In this document: positions 8,383-16,756 of the stretch, one piece after another
Layout: every line of letters begins with the position of its first letter
How positions within the stretch are numbered: the stretch's first letter is position 1
Source: Methylobacterium sp. B4
GTDB taxonomy: Bacteria > Pseudomonadota > Alphaproteobacteria > Rhizobiales > Beijerinckiaceae
Reading direction: 5' to 3'
DNA: 64,000 nt
Assembly: GCF_003201865.1 (NCBI RefSeq)
Contig: NZ_QJJJ01000006.1
Location: 1 to 64,000 of the forward strand
Position numbers and translations under genes: made by a program
Notes under the pieces: model-generated
Database searches by the model: none
What the model was told of the DNA's origin: nothing
The model's input: only the letters and a program-made list of their open reading frames with translations

Positions 8383-9138
8383 TTACGCACTCTCCGCGGC
8401 CACGACCTCACCGGGCGGGGTCACCGCCGCTTCCTGGCTCGCGGCGGCCTTCCGCTTGTTGCGCAGGTGGCGGAACAGGATGTCGCCGAGTTCGGCCCCG
8501 GCCCGGCGGCGCAGGGCGTCGAGGATCTCCTCGTGCTCGCGCATCGCCTCGCCCCAGCGGTCGCGGTTGTCGTCGAGATTGGCCGAGTAGCGCACGCGCC
8601 GCAGCCGTCCGGCGAAGCCCGCATAGGTGGCGCTCAGGGCGGCGTTGTCGGCGGCCCCGACGATGCGGTCGTGGATCGCCTGGTTGCAGGCGAAGTAGCC
8701 GTGCAGGTCCCGCCGCAGGTAGTGGCCGTACATCTCGTGATGGAGCCGCTCGATCTCGGCGAAGGCCGGATCGCTGATGCGCTCGCAGGCGAGCCGGCCG
8801 GCCAGCGCCTCCAGCCCGCCCATCACGTCGAACAGCTCCACGATCTCCCGCTCGCCGATCCGGCGCACCCGCGCGCCGCGATTGGGCAGAAGCTCGATCA
8901 GCCCCTCGGAGGCCAGCACCTTCAGGGCCTCGCGCAAGGGCGTGCGCGAGATGCCGAAGCGCTCGCAGAGCAGCCGCTCGGGCACCCGCGCGCCCGCGGC
9001 GAGATTGCCCTCGACGATGAACTCGCGAAGCCGCGCCAGCACCTCGTCGTGCAGCGAATGCACGAGGCTTTCGCGCGGCTTGGAGGGGAGGGGGATCGGG
9101 CCGTTCGCGGGGTCCGATTCACGTGTGGCGAGTGTCAT
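8383..9138 (-). CDS. GntR-family transcriptional regulator, FadR/FCD type
   Basis: 251 residues. The N-terminal winged helix-turn-helix runs from about residue 25 to 95 (LLCERFGISRTPLREALKVL then NRGARVRRI), followed by the all-helical FCD effector domain with histidines that usually bind metal and a small carboxylate (NQAIHDRIV, MREHEEILDA). Such proteins normally repress neighbouring catabolic genes until a carboxylic acid ligand binds. The gene lies between hyi (same strand, downstream) and the aminotransferase (divergent), and two identical 14-bp sites flank it, so autoregulation plus control of both sides is likely. The ligand is unknown; hydroxypyruvate, glyoxylate or a sugar acid are reasonable guesses from the neighbours. 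Confidence 0.88.
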   Translation of the reverse strand: MTLATRESDPANGPIPLPSKPRESLVHSLHDEVLARLREFIVEGNLAAGARVPERLLCERFGISRTPLREALKVLASEGLIELLPNRGARVRRIGEREIVELFDVMGGLEALAGRLACERISDPAFAEIERLHHEMYGHYLRRDLHGYFACNQAIHDRIVGAADNAALSATYAGFAGRLRRVRYSANLDDNRDRWGEAMREHEEILDALRRRAGAELGDILFRHLRNKRKAAASQEAAVTPPGEVVAAESA

Positions 9139-9212
9139 GGATGAATCGTAGCAGCGCGCCCGGCCCGCGTCGACGGGATGAGTGAAGACATGATACCGCT
9201 TGTCTCATCCAA

Positions 9213-9226
9213 TTTTGAATGCAATT
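9213..9226 (+). promoter_or_regulatory. Putative GntR operator, copy 2 (divergent promoter)
   Basis: TTTTGAATGCAATT, identical to the minus-strand copy at 8351-8364, lies 75 bases before the aminotransferase start and 75 bases from the GntR start. Just upstream, AGACA-N10-TGTCT at 9186-9205 lies inside GGATGAG/CTCATCC arms (9176-9210), a second dyad that could be part of the same control region. Confidence 0.6.
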
Positions 9227-9300
9227 TGACGAGCCGAGACCGGGGCGACACGACCGGGCGCCGCATGGAGCGGCCGGCACACGGCCCGATGGGAGGGATC

Positions 9301-10476
9301 ATGACGAGCCGCACCGGACGACATTTTCTGCATATCCCGGGGCCGAGCCCCGTGCCCGAGCGCGTGCTGCGCGCCATGGACCGACAGGTGATCGACCATC
9401 GCGGGCCGGAATTCGGCGTGCTGGGCCGCGAGGTGCTGGAGGGCTGCCGCACCATCTTCCGCACCAAGGGCCCGGTGGTGATCTATCCCGGCTCCGGCAC
9501 CGGCGCCTGGGAGGCGACCATCGTCAACACGCTCTCCTCCGGGGATCGCGTGCTGATGTTCGAGACCGGCCACTTCGCCACGCTCTGGCGGCAGATGGCG
9601 GCGCGTTGGGGCATCGAGGTCGATTTCGTACCCGGCGACTGGCGCCGCGGCGTCGATCCGGCCGTGGTCGAGGCCAAGCTCGCCGAGGATCGCGGCCACG
9701 CGATCAAGGCGGTGATGGTGGTCCACAACGAGACCTCCACCGGCGTCACGAGCCGCATTCCGCCGATCCGCAAGGCGATCGACGCCGCCGGCCACCCGGC
9801 GCTGCTGCTGGTCGACACCATCTCCTCGCTGGGCTCGGTCGATTACCGCCACGACGAGTGGGGCGTGGACGTCACCGTCAGCGGCTCGCAGAAAGGGCTC
9901 ATGCTGCCGCCGGGCCTCGGCTTCACCGCGATCTCGGACAAGGCGCGGGCGGCGGCCAAGTCCAACAACCTCCCCCGCTCCTACTGGGACTGGGAGGAGA
10001 TGCTGAAGCCCAACGCCAACGGCTACTTCCCCTACACGCCGGCCACCAACCTGCTCTACGGCTTGCGCGAGGCGGTGGCGATCCTGCTCGAGGAAGGGCT
10101 CGACAACGTCTTCGCCCGCCACCAGCGGCTCGCCGCCGCGACCCGCGCCGCGGTCGAGGGCTGGGGCCTGGAGGTGCTGTGCCAGAACCCGGACGAGCAC
10201 TCGCCGGTGCTCACCGCCGTGATGATGCCCGAGGGCAGGGGAGCGGATGCCTTCCGGGCGCTCGTGCTGGAGAAGTTCGACATGTCGCTCGGCGCGGGCC
10301 TGTCGAAACTCGCCGACAAGATCTTCCGCATCGGCCATCTCGGTGAGACCAACGACTTGACGCTGATGGGCGCCCTGTCCGGCGTCGAGATGGGATTGGC
10401 CGCCGCCGGCGTGCCGCACAAGAGCGGCGGCGTGCTCGCCGCCATGGCGCGCCTGCGCTCCGGCCTCGACGGCTGA
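9301..10476 (+). CDS. Class V aminotransferase, serine-glyoxylate aminotransferase type
   Basis: 391 residues of PLP fold type I, class V. The family (SgaA, AGXT, and the aspartate-glyoxylate enzyme BhcA) moves an amino group onto glyoxylate to make glycine. Marks are the N-terminus HFLHIPGPSPVPERVL, YPGSGTGAWEA, VVHNETSTGV, the cofactor aspartate in LLVDTISSLGS, and PLP-binding Lys198 in SGSQKGLMLPPG. ATG 9301 has GGGAGG directly upstream. It is co-directional with the MFS carrier and divergent from GntR/hyi. Methylotrophs of this group carry a dedicated serine-cycle sgaA in a different gene context, so this is more likely a second, catabolic paralogue. Donor preference (Ser, Ala, Asp) cannot be read directly. 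Confidence 0.85.
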   Translation: MTSRTGRHFLHIPGPSPVPERVLRAMDRQVIDHRGPEFGVLGREVLEGCRTIFRTKGPVVIYPGSGTGAWEATIVNTLSSGDRVLMFETGHFATLWRQMAARWGIEVDFVPGDWRRGVDPAVVEAKLAEDRGHAIKAVMVVHNETSTGVTSRIPPIRKAIDAAGHPALLLVDTISSLGSVDYRHDEWGVDVTVSGSQKGLMLPPGLGFTAISDKARAAAKSNNLPRSYWDWEEMLKPNANGYFPYTPATNLLYGLREAVAILLEEGLDNVFARHQRLAAATRAAVEGWGLEVLCQNPDEHSPVLTAVMMPEGRGADAFRALVLEKFDMSLGAGLSKLADKIFRIGHLGETNDLTLMGALSGVEMGLAAAGVPHKSGGVLAAMARLRSGLDG

Positions 10477-10568
10477 TCCCGTCGATCGCCCGCGCCCCGG
10501 GAAGCTGCGCATCAGACGCGGATTCGGGGCGCGCTCATCCAGAAGAAGAAAATCGGAGGAGATTCCCG

Positions 10569-11882
10569 ATGATCACGATCCCACGCCGCGTGACGGCGCC
10601 GGGCATGGTGCTGTTCCTGCTGTGCCTGATGTACTTCATCACCTATGTCGACCGGGTCAATGTCGGCACCGCCGGACCGGCCATCAAGGGTGAGCTCGGG
10701 CTCAGCAACACCGAGCTCGGCCTCGTCTTCTCGGCCTTCGCCTACCCCTACGCGGTGTTCCAGATCGTCGGCGGTGCCATGGCCGACAAGTGGGGCGCGC
10801 GGCGCACCCTGCTCATCTGCGGCCTGATCTGGGCGGCGGCCACCGTGGCCACCGGCTTCGTCGGAGGCGTGGTCTCGCTGTTCCTCGCCCGCTTCGCCCT
10901 CGGCTTCGGCGAGGGTGCCACCTTCCCCACCGCGACCCGGGCGATGCAGTCCTGGGTGGCCAAGGACCAGCGCGGCTTCGCGCAGGGCATCACCCACTCC
11001 TTCGCCCGCTTCGGCAACGCGATCACGCCGCCGATGGTCGTGCTGATGATGGCCTATGTCGGCTGGCGCGGCGCCTTCGTGGTGCTCGGCATCGTCAGCT
11101 TCGTCTGGGTCTTGGTCTGGGTATTCTACTATCGGGACGACCCGCGCGAGCATAAGGGCGTGACGCGGGAGGATCTGGAGCGGCTGGCGATCCACGACCG
11201 GGCGGCCAAGCCCGCTGCCGAGCCCGCCTCCAAGCCCCCGGTGCCGTGGCGGCGCCTCATCCCGCGCATGGCACCGGTGACGCTGACCTATTTCTGCTAC
11301 GGCTGGTCGCTGTGGCTCTATCTCAACTGGCTGCCCTCCTTCTTCAAGGACGGCTACGGCCTCGACATCAAGAACTCGGCGCTGTTCGCCTCAGGCGTGT
11401 TCTTCGCAGGCGTGATCGGCGATACCCTGGGCGGCGTGGTCTCGGACCGCATCCTCAGGAAGACCGGCGACCTGCAGAAGGCGCGCCGCAACGTCATCAG
11501 CTTCGGCATGCTGGGGGCCGCGGCCTGCCTCGCGGGCGTGTTCTTCACCAAGGAACTCTCCCTGGTGGCGCTGATGCTCAGCGGCGGGTTCTTCTTCCTC
11601 GAACTGGTGATCGGCCCGATCTGGTCGGTGCCGATGGACATCGCCCCGCACTATGCGGGTACCGCGAGCGGGCTGATGAATTTCGGCTCGGCGTTTGCCG
11701 CGATCGTCTCGCCGCTCACCTTCGGCCTGATCGTGGATCTGACCGGCAACTGGATCCTGCCCTTCGCCGGCTCGATCGGGCTGCTCCTGCTCGGCGCGGG
11801 CCTCGCCTTCACCATGCACCCGGAGCGTCCCTTCGAGGATCACCCCGAGGCGCCAACGCCGCGGGCGATGGCGGCGGAGTGA
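10569..11882 (+). CDS. MFS transporter, anion:cation symporter (sugar-acid) type
   Basis: 437 residues with about 12 membrane segments. The start (MYFITYVDRVNVGTAGPAIK), the early loop GGAMADKWGARRTL and the later GDTLGGVVSDRIL are typical of the ACS family that carries glucarate, galactonate, hexuronates and related carboxylates. ATG 10569 follows CGGAGGAG. It lies 92 bases after the aminotransferase on the same strand and probably shares its transcript and GntR control, so it likely imports the carboxylate that this cluster catabolises. The substrate is inferred from the family only. Confidence 0.85.
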   Translation: MITIPRRVTAPGMVLFLLCLMYFITYVDRVNVGTAGPAIKGELGLSNTELGLVFSAFAYPYAVFQIVGGAMADKWGARRTLLICGLIWAAATVATGFVGGVVSLFLARFALGFGEGATFPTATRAMQSWVAKDQRGFAQGITHSFARFGNAITPPMVVLMMAYVGWRGAFVVLGIVSFVWVLVWVFYYRDDPREHKGVTREDLERLAIHDRAAKPAAEPASKPPVPWRRLIPRMAPVTLTYFCYGWSLWLYLNWLPSFFKDGYGLDIKNSALFASGVFFAGVIGDTLGGVVSDRILRKTGDLQKARRNVISFGMLGAAACLAGVFFTKELSLVALMLSGGFFFLELVIGPIWSVPMDIAPHYAGTASGLMNFGSAFAAIVSPLTFGLIVDLTGNWILPFAGSIGLLLLGAGLAFTMHPERPFEDHPEAPTPRAMAAE

Positions 11883-11909
11883 GAACCGAGCCCGCCGCCG
11901 CACAGGCGG

Positions 11910-12302
11910 TCAGGGGGAGGGGAACCGGTTCTGGAGGCGGGAGAGCATGTCGACCGCCTCCTGCGAGATGCCGGCCTCCCGCGCGGCCTTGAGGCTCTGG
12001 TCCTCGGGTTCGGCGGCACTCCTCGCCGGCTCGAACTGGCGGCGGTGAGCCTGATCGAGGATCTCGGCGATCCGGTCGCCGACCGCGATGGCGATGGCGG
12101 TCGAGTCCGGCCCTTCCGAGCGGTGGACGTGCATGCGCTGGAGCGCGTCGGCGATCTGCCGCTCGAAGGCCTGGAACAGGGCCTCGGAGGCCTTCGGGTT
12201 CATGCGCATCAGGGCACCGGCGGCCGCGCAGTAGGTCTCCTTGAGCATGTAGAGGGTCAGGCGATCGATGGCCTGCTCGTCCTCGTCCACCGGCTTCGCC
12301 AT
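11910..12302 (-). CDS. Conserved hypothetical helical protein
   Basis: 130 residues, mostly charged and helix-forming, with no membrane segment or signal peptide. It begins MAKPVDEDEQAIDRLTLYML and ends MLSRLQNRFPSP. Coding-like GC3 across the whole frame and the 28-bp convergent spacing with the MFS gene support a real gene. I do not recognise the family. The C-terminal third (AAREAGISQEAVDMLSRL) could be a small helical hairpin. Confidence 0.6.
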   Translation of the reverse strand: MAKPVDEDEQAIDRLTLYMLKETYCAAAGALMRMNPKASEALFQAFERQIADALQRMHVHRSEGPDSTAIAIAVGDRIAEILDQAHRRQFEPARSAAEPEDQSLKAAREAGISQEAVDMLSRLQNRFPSP

Positions 12303-12324
12303 CGCGACGGGTCCTGAACGCTTG

Positions 12325-12349
12325 CGGCCCTCCGCCGGGCGGAGGGCCG
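12325..12349 (-). terminator. GC hairpin between two minus-strand genes
   Basis: A 10-bp perfect stem (CGGCCCTCCG / CGGAGGGCCG) with a 5-base loop lies 79 bases after the stop of the cupredoxin-like gene and 23 bases before the next minus-strand start. No U-run is present, so termination is only suggested by position. Confidence 0.4.
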
Positions 12350-12427
12350 GGGCCGTCCCGACCGCGCGAGGCGGCGGGCCGGCCAGGGTTGGTGCCCTTT
12401 CGGGCGAAGGGCGGGCCGCGGGGCGGC

Positions 12428-12901
12428 TCAGCCGGCGGGCGGTGTGAGAATGACCTTGCCCTCGAACGGGTTGCTCCGGCTATTGGCGCCGGTGCAGGCA
12501 AAGGACTTCTCCCCTGCCGAGACGGTGCGCAGCCGCAGGGTGCCGCGCCCCTCCCGCTTGACCGTGTAGCCCTTCTCGCTCGCCACGTGCACGAGGTCGC
12601 CGTCGGCGTGCAGCACGCGGCCGTTCTCGAACTGCCCGGGCATGGTGATCGTCACGGGCTGGTCGGCCCGGCTGACGACGTTGAGCGCGACGTTGGTATC
12701 GGCGGGCAGGCGCAGTTCGGAAGGCTGGCAGACGGGATGCCCGTCGCGCATCTCGACGGTCAGCTCGACCGGCGGCATCACGTCGCTCGCCGGCGGCGGC
12801 AGGGGCTTGCCCTGCGCCAGGGCGGCGGCGGGCAGGCCGAGCGCGGCGCCGGCCGTGAGCAGGAGGGCCGGGGCGAGACGGCGGGACGGGCGGTGACGCA
12901 T
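12428..12901 (-). CDS. Secreted cupredoxin-like periplasmic protein
   Basis: 157 residues with a clear Sec signal peptide (MRHRPSRRLAPALLL ... AAALAQG, cleavage near residue 31). The mature part reads as a small all-beta domain (TNVALNVVSRADQPVTITMP; VASEKGYTVKREGRGTLRL; FACTGANSR), which recalls cupredoxin-like electron or copper carriers, but a full His/Cys/Met copper site is not obvious, so metal binding is uncertain. The start at 12901 has GAAGGA upstream and gives a normal signal peptide; the longer frame to 12994 would bury it. The gene stands alone. Confidence 0.6.
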   Translation of the reverse strand: MRHRPSRRLAPALLLTAGAALGLPAAALAQGKPLPPPASDVMPPVELTVEMRDGHPVCQPSELRLPADTNVALNVVSRADQPVTITMPGQFENGRVLHADGDLVHVASEKGYTVKREGRGTLRLRTVSAGEKSFACTGANSRSNPFEGKVILTPPAG

Positions 12902-13279
12902 GCGCAAAGTCCTTCGCGGAGGTTCGTGCCCTCGCCGGACGCACTCGCCCCGCGCCCGGTCGGCGGGGATCGTGGGCGGCATCCTGCGGGGCAACGGTTC
13001 GCCGGGGGAAGGAGGCGGACGCCCGCTGCGTTCCGCGCCGCGACGCCGCGCCGCGCATGGTGTCGCAAGGAGAGAGGCGGGTTGCCGGGCTTTCGCGGCA
13101 CCGGCTCGGCGGTGTCCTCGAGGGTAGCCGGCCTCCCCGCCATCCGCGATGGGGATGGCGGGGGGTCGTCGTTCGCACGACCGAGCCGATACGCAACGTG
13201 GCTCCCCATCAGAATGACCCGGGCCGGTTAGCCGACGGTCAATGGCGGCGCGCGTCCCGGTGCCGGAATGGGACGGACC
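12902..13279. other. Intergenic region, no gene seen
   Basis: 378 GC-rich bases between two minus-strand genes. Frames that cross it are unlike proteins (arginine- and proline-rich) and lack a ribosome site. It must hold the promoter of the cupredoxin-like gene, but I see no clear -35/-10 pair, repeat or RNA. Confidence 0.4.
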
Positions 13280-15994
13280 TCACCCCTCCGGTCCCGCCGG
13301 ACGCGCGGCTGGGGCGAAGACGAGGCGCTGGTAGACGAGGCCGATGGCGATGAGGCAGGCGCCGAGGCCCAGGAACGACAGGGCGCGCAGCGGTCCCTCC
13401 AGCCCGGAGAGGTCGAGCAGGAACACCTTGAGCGTCGCGAGCCCCACCAGCACGGCGGAGGCCAGCCGCGCGGTCGCCGACCCGCGCAGGATGCCGTAGC
13501 CCAGGGCCAGGAGGCCGAGACCGAGCCAAGCCGCGGAATAGGCGTACCACTCCGCCTGCCCCGTCTCCCGGTCGAGCCCGAGCCGCTCGCCCTGGAAGCC
13601 GTGCCGCACCGCGAGGCAGAGCGCGAGGAAGCTCAGGGCGAGGCCGAGCGACGCCGCCGCGCGCACGAACCAGGCGAGTCGCACGGCCCGGCTCGCCCGG
13701 GCCAGCGCGAAGGCGGCGGCCGCCGGCAGGCCGTAGGCGAGCACGGCATCGTTCAGGATCGGACCGCCCGCGACCGGCTCGTCCGTGAGCAGGGGGTTGG
13801 CGGCGAGTCCCAGGCCCAGCGCGCCCTGGAGGAGGCCGAGGCAGGCGAAGGCCAGACCGCCGAAGCGGATCACCGGCGAGGCGGCGGGACCGGACAGGCG
13901 CGTCAGCACCAGGGAGAAGCCCAGAGCGGTCAAGGTCGTGAGGCCCTGCTCCAGCACGCTGGTGCCGGGCGCGGCGAGGTCGCCGCCGTGGAGCGCGTGG
14001 CGGATCTCGAGGAAGACGAACAGGCCCGAGAGGAGAAGGGCCAGGGCCTGGGCCACCTGCTCGGGCACGTCCGCGCGGCGACCGGGCAGGCGGATCGCCA
14101 GAGCCGCGAGGCCGAAGCAGAGGGCCGGCAGGCCGTAGGCCGTGATCAGCCCGTTGAGGATCGGCGTGCGCGAGAGGCCCGCCCCCGTGAGCGCCGGGTC
14201 CCAGGCGAGGCGCGCGGCGACCACCGCGGCGAGACCGGCGACGCACCAGCGCAGGGCCGGGATGTCGAGCCGGCGCGCGATCAGGCCGGTGGCCAGCGCC
14301 GCCCCGGCCAGCGCCGGCGTCAGCGAGCCGCCCGCGAGAGCGAAGACGAGGCCGAGGCACAGGCTCGCCACCGCCGCCGAGGCGAAGGCGCCGAGCCCGA
14401 GGGCCAGGGCGGGGGAGGGGGTGCGGTCCCCCTGCCGCCGGCAGAGGGCGGCGAGCCCGCTGAATCCCGCGGCCAGGGCGCCCGCCGCGGCGGCGAAGCC
14501 CGGGGCGACCGCGCCGCCCGCGATCCGCAGATCCGCCAGCGCCAGGGCGGCCAGCGGCGCGAGCGTCGCGCCCGCGGCGAAACTCAGCGCCGTGGCGTAG
14601 GGCAGGCGGCTCCCGCCCAGGAGCCGCAGCGCCCCGAGTCCGGTCACGGTCAGCCCGCCGGCCGCAGCCAGGGCGAGCATGAGCCCCGGATTCTCCGCGC
14701 CGTACCAGAGCAGGAAGAAGGACGCGCTTAGCGGGTCTTGCGCCTCTGGCCAGAGCACGAGGGCGCCGGCGAGCGTCAGGGCCGCGACGGGCAGTCCCGC
14801 GGCGGCGGGCGCGGCGACGAAGCCGGCGAGGGCGGGCAGGACGACGGCCGCCAGCGCCGCGGCGGCCCAGCCCGTGCCGCCGCCCTCGGGCAGCGTCAGG
14901 CCGAGCACCGCCAGGGCGACGCCCGAGGCGGCGGCGAGCGCCAGGGCGGCGGCGCGGTCGAGGCGGGCCGCCTCGTCGGGCACGCCCCGCCCCGGCAGCA
15001 CCGCGAGCGTGACGATCCAGAGCGCCAGTTGCAGCACGAGATGGACCTGCGCCGCCGTGGCGTCGCTTCCCTGCAGGGCCAGGATCAGGGCCCAGGCCGC
15101 GGCACCGATGCCGCCCGCCACCGCAAGCGCGCGCCAGCCCTTCGCCCAGGCGAAGGCGTAGGCGCTGCCGGCCACGACGGGCAGGTAGAGGGCGAGCGGC
15201 CACAGGCTCTTTCCCCCGCCGCCCACGAGGAGCGGCGTGGCGAGCGCCCCGACGAGACCGATTCCGGCGAGCGCCGGCCCGTGCAGCAGGGCAGCGACCA
15301 TGGCGGCGAGGCCGGTGGCCGCCAGCCCGGCAAAGGCCGGCGCCGGACCGACGAAACCGTAGAGGGCGTGTGCGGCGTAGACCGTGCCGAACAGGCCGAC
15401 CGTTCCGGCGGCGGTGACCATGGCCGGGATGTCGGGCCAGGTCGCGGGCACGGGCTCCGCTCCGCGCAACCGCCGCCGCAGCGCTTCGCCGAGGCCGACG
15501 AGACCGAAGGCGAGGGCGAAGCCGCCGGCGATACGCACGCCCGGACCGAACAGGCCGCGCTCGGCCGAGTAGCGCACCAGCAGCGCCGCGCCGAAGGCGA
15601 GGGCGAGGCCGCCGACCCAGACGGTCCAGCGCGTGCCGAAGCGCTCCTCGATGGACGGCCGGGGCGGCCGAGGGACGGCGGCCGGAGTGACCGCCGGGGT
15701 GACTGCGGGGACGGCGCCGCGCCGGGGCGGCTCGGACGAAGGGGAGGGCGCGGGAGGAACGGGAACCGGCGGCGCCTCGGTCGTCGGCTCCGGGCGCGCG
15801 GGTTCCGGCGGTGGGGCAGCCGCCGATCCCGAGGCCAGCGGGCGGGAAGCCGAGGCCGCCTCAAGCAGGGCGAGGCGCCGCTCCAGCACGTGGATGCGCT
15901 GGCGCTGCCCCATCGCCAGCAGCAATCCTGCGGGGCCGGCCAAGGTCAGAGCCAGGACGACCAGGGCCGCGAACAGGAAAAAGGAGTCGTCCAT
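13280..15994 (-). CDS. DUF2339 polytopic membrane protein
   Basis: 904 residues. A short first membrane segment (FFLFAALVVLALTLAGPAGL), a coiled stretch (RQRIHVLERRLALLEAA), a proline/glutamate-rich linker to about residue 100, then IEERFGTRWTVWVGGLALA, the conserved entry to the DUF2339 region, and more than 20 further hydrophobic segments to the C-terminus. DUF2339 proteins are inner-membrane proteins of unknown function, common in Proteobacteria. Length and order of parts are normal for the family. It has no operon partner here. I infer no specific role. Confidence 0.85.
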   Translation of the reverse strand: MDDSFFLFAALVVLALTLAGPAGLLLAMGQRQRIHVLERRLALLEAASASRPLASGSAAAPPPEPARPEPTTEAPPVPVPPAPSPSSEPPRRGAVPAVTPAVTPAAVPRPPRPSIEERFGTRWTVWVGGLALAFGAALLVRYSAERGLFGPGVRIAGGFALAFGLVGLGEALRRRLRGAEPVPATWPDIPAMVTAAGTVGLFGTVYAAHALYGFVGPAPAFAGLAATGLAAMVAALLHGPALAGIGLVGALATPLLVGGGGKSLWPLALYLPVVAGSAYAFAWAKGWRALAVAGGIGAAAWALILALQGSDATAAQVHLVLQLALWIVTLAVLPGRGVPDEAARLDRAAALALAAASGVALAVLGLTLPEGGGTGWAAAALAAVVLPALAGFVAAPAAAGLPVAALTLAGALVLWPEAQDPLSASFFLLWYGAENPGLMLALAAAGGLTVTGLGALRLLGGSRLPYATALSFAAGATLAPLAALALADLRIAGGAVAPGFAAAAGALAAGFSGLAALCRRQGDRTPSPALALGLGAFASAAVASLCLGLVFALAGGSLTPALAGAALATGLIARRLDIPALRWCVAGLAAVVAARLAWDPALTGAGLSRTPILNGLITAYGLPALCFGLAALAIRLPGRRADVPEQVAQALALLLSGLFVFLEIRHALHGGDLAAPGTSVLEQGLTTLTALGFSLVLTRLSGPAASPVIRFGGLAFACLGLLQGALGLGLAANPLLTDEPVAGGPILNDAVLAYGLPAAAAFALARASRAVRLAWFVRAAASLGLALSFLALCLAVRHGFQGERLGLDRETGQAEWYAYSAAWLGLGLLALGYGILRGSATARLASAVLVGLATLKVFLLDLSGLEGPLRALSFLGLGACLIAIGLVYQRLVFAPAARPAGPEG

Positions 15995-16171
15995 AGGCCG
16001 GCCGTCCGTTTCGGGAGCGGCGAGACTAGTCTCTGTTCCGGCTGCCGCGGGTGCGGGCCCTCACACGCCCGTGAGTCGTCGTCAGGGAGATCCGATAGAT
16101 CGGCCGGCAATGCAAATCAGCGGCGCGTCAGGTCCGATGAATGCCTGATCCGCTCCCCAGACCTGCCCGTC

Positions 16172-16423
16172 TCAACGGAGAAAGGCGAGGTGGAGACGGC
16201 TTCCCTCCCGTTCGACGACGGCACAGGGACAATCGATCTTCAGGCAGGCGACCGACAACCGAACCGAATCCGGGACAACGACATCTGGGCCGACTTCGAC
16301 ATCGACACCTTCGGGTGTTGTATCCCAAATCAGACAGCCAATATCACTGCGAGCACCGGAAGATGAAATCAGTCCTACCGTAAAAGCGTCTTGCAGAAAT
16401 AAATCACGGGAAGCTTCCAACAT
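16172..16423 (-). CDS. Small PilZ-like protein
   Basis: 83 residues. The second half (EGVDVEVGPDVVVPDSVRL ... CPCAVVEREGSRLHLAFL) has the beta-strand pattern of PilZ domains found in many short Methylobacterium proteins, but the N-terminal RxxxR and D/NxSxxG c-di-GMP motifs are not intact, so ligand binding is doubtful. GGAG lies 7 bases upstream of ATG 16423, which supports translation. It is divergent from the Crp/Fnr gene. Codon use is less GC-biased than in neighbours, hinting at relaxed selection or recent arrival. The family assignment is my own pattern reading. Confidence 0.5.
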   Translation of the reverse strand: MLEASRDLFLQDAFTVGLISSSGARSDIGCLIWDTTPEGVDVEVGPDVVVPDSVRLSVACLKIDCPCAVVEREGSRLHLAFLR

Positions 16424-16756
16424 TGGTTAACTCCGCGATCGCCTCTAACCCGAGACAGAATTGTACGGTTAACGCTCCCTAAAGGCACGCAGAAAATGTC
16501 GCGGCAATGCGCAAAAATCAGGTTGCGAAACCTTGGAATCCATGGAAGCCTGGCCTTGGTTGCTTATTCGTTCTCCGGCTAAGTGTCTCTCGTTTCAAGT
16601 GTTCGGCGTTTCGCTTCTTCGGAAGAGGGCCGCACCGGCCGCCTCTCGCACACCGCCATCCACGCCAATCGGGCCCGCTCCCCGGTCCGGCGACTTGACC
16701 CGCCCCGGCCGGAGCCTCACCATTCGCTCTACGCGCGAGGACAAGGTTTAAGAGGC
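16424..16756. other. Divergent intergenic region upstream of the Crp/Fnr gene
   Basis: 333 bases, clearly lower in GC near 16425-16520 than the genes around it. It separates the PilZ-like gene from the Crp/Fnr regulator and so should contain both promoters. Short frames here lack ribosome sites. I could not fix a promoter or an operator. Confidence 0.4.
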
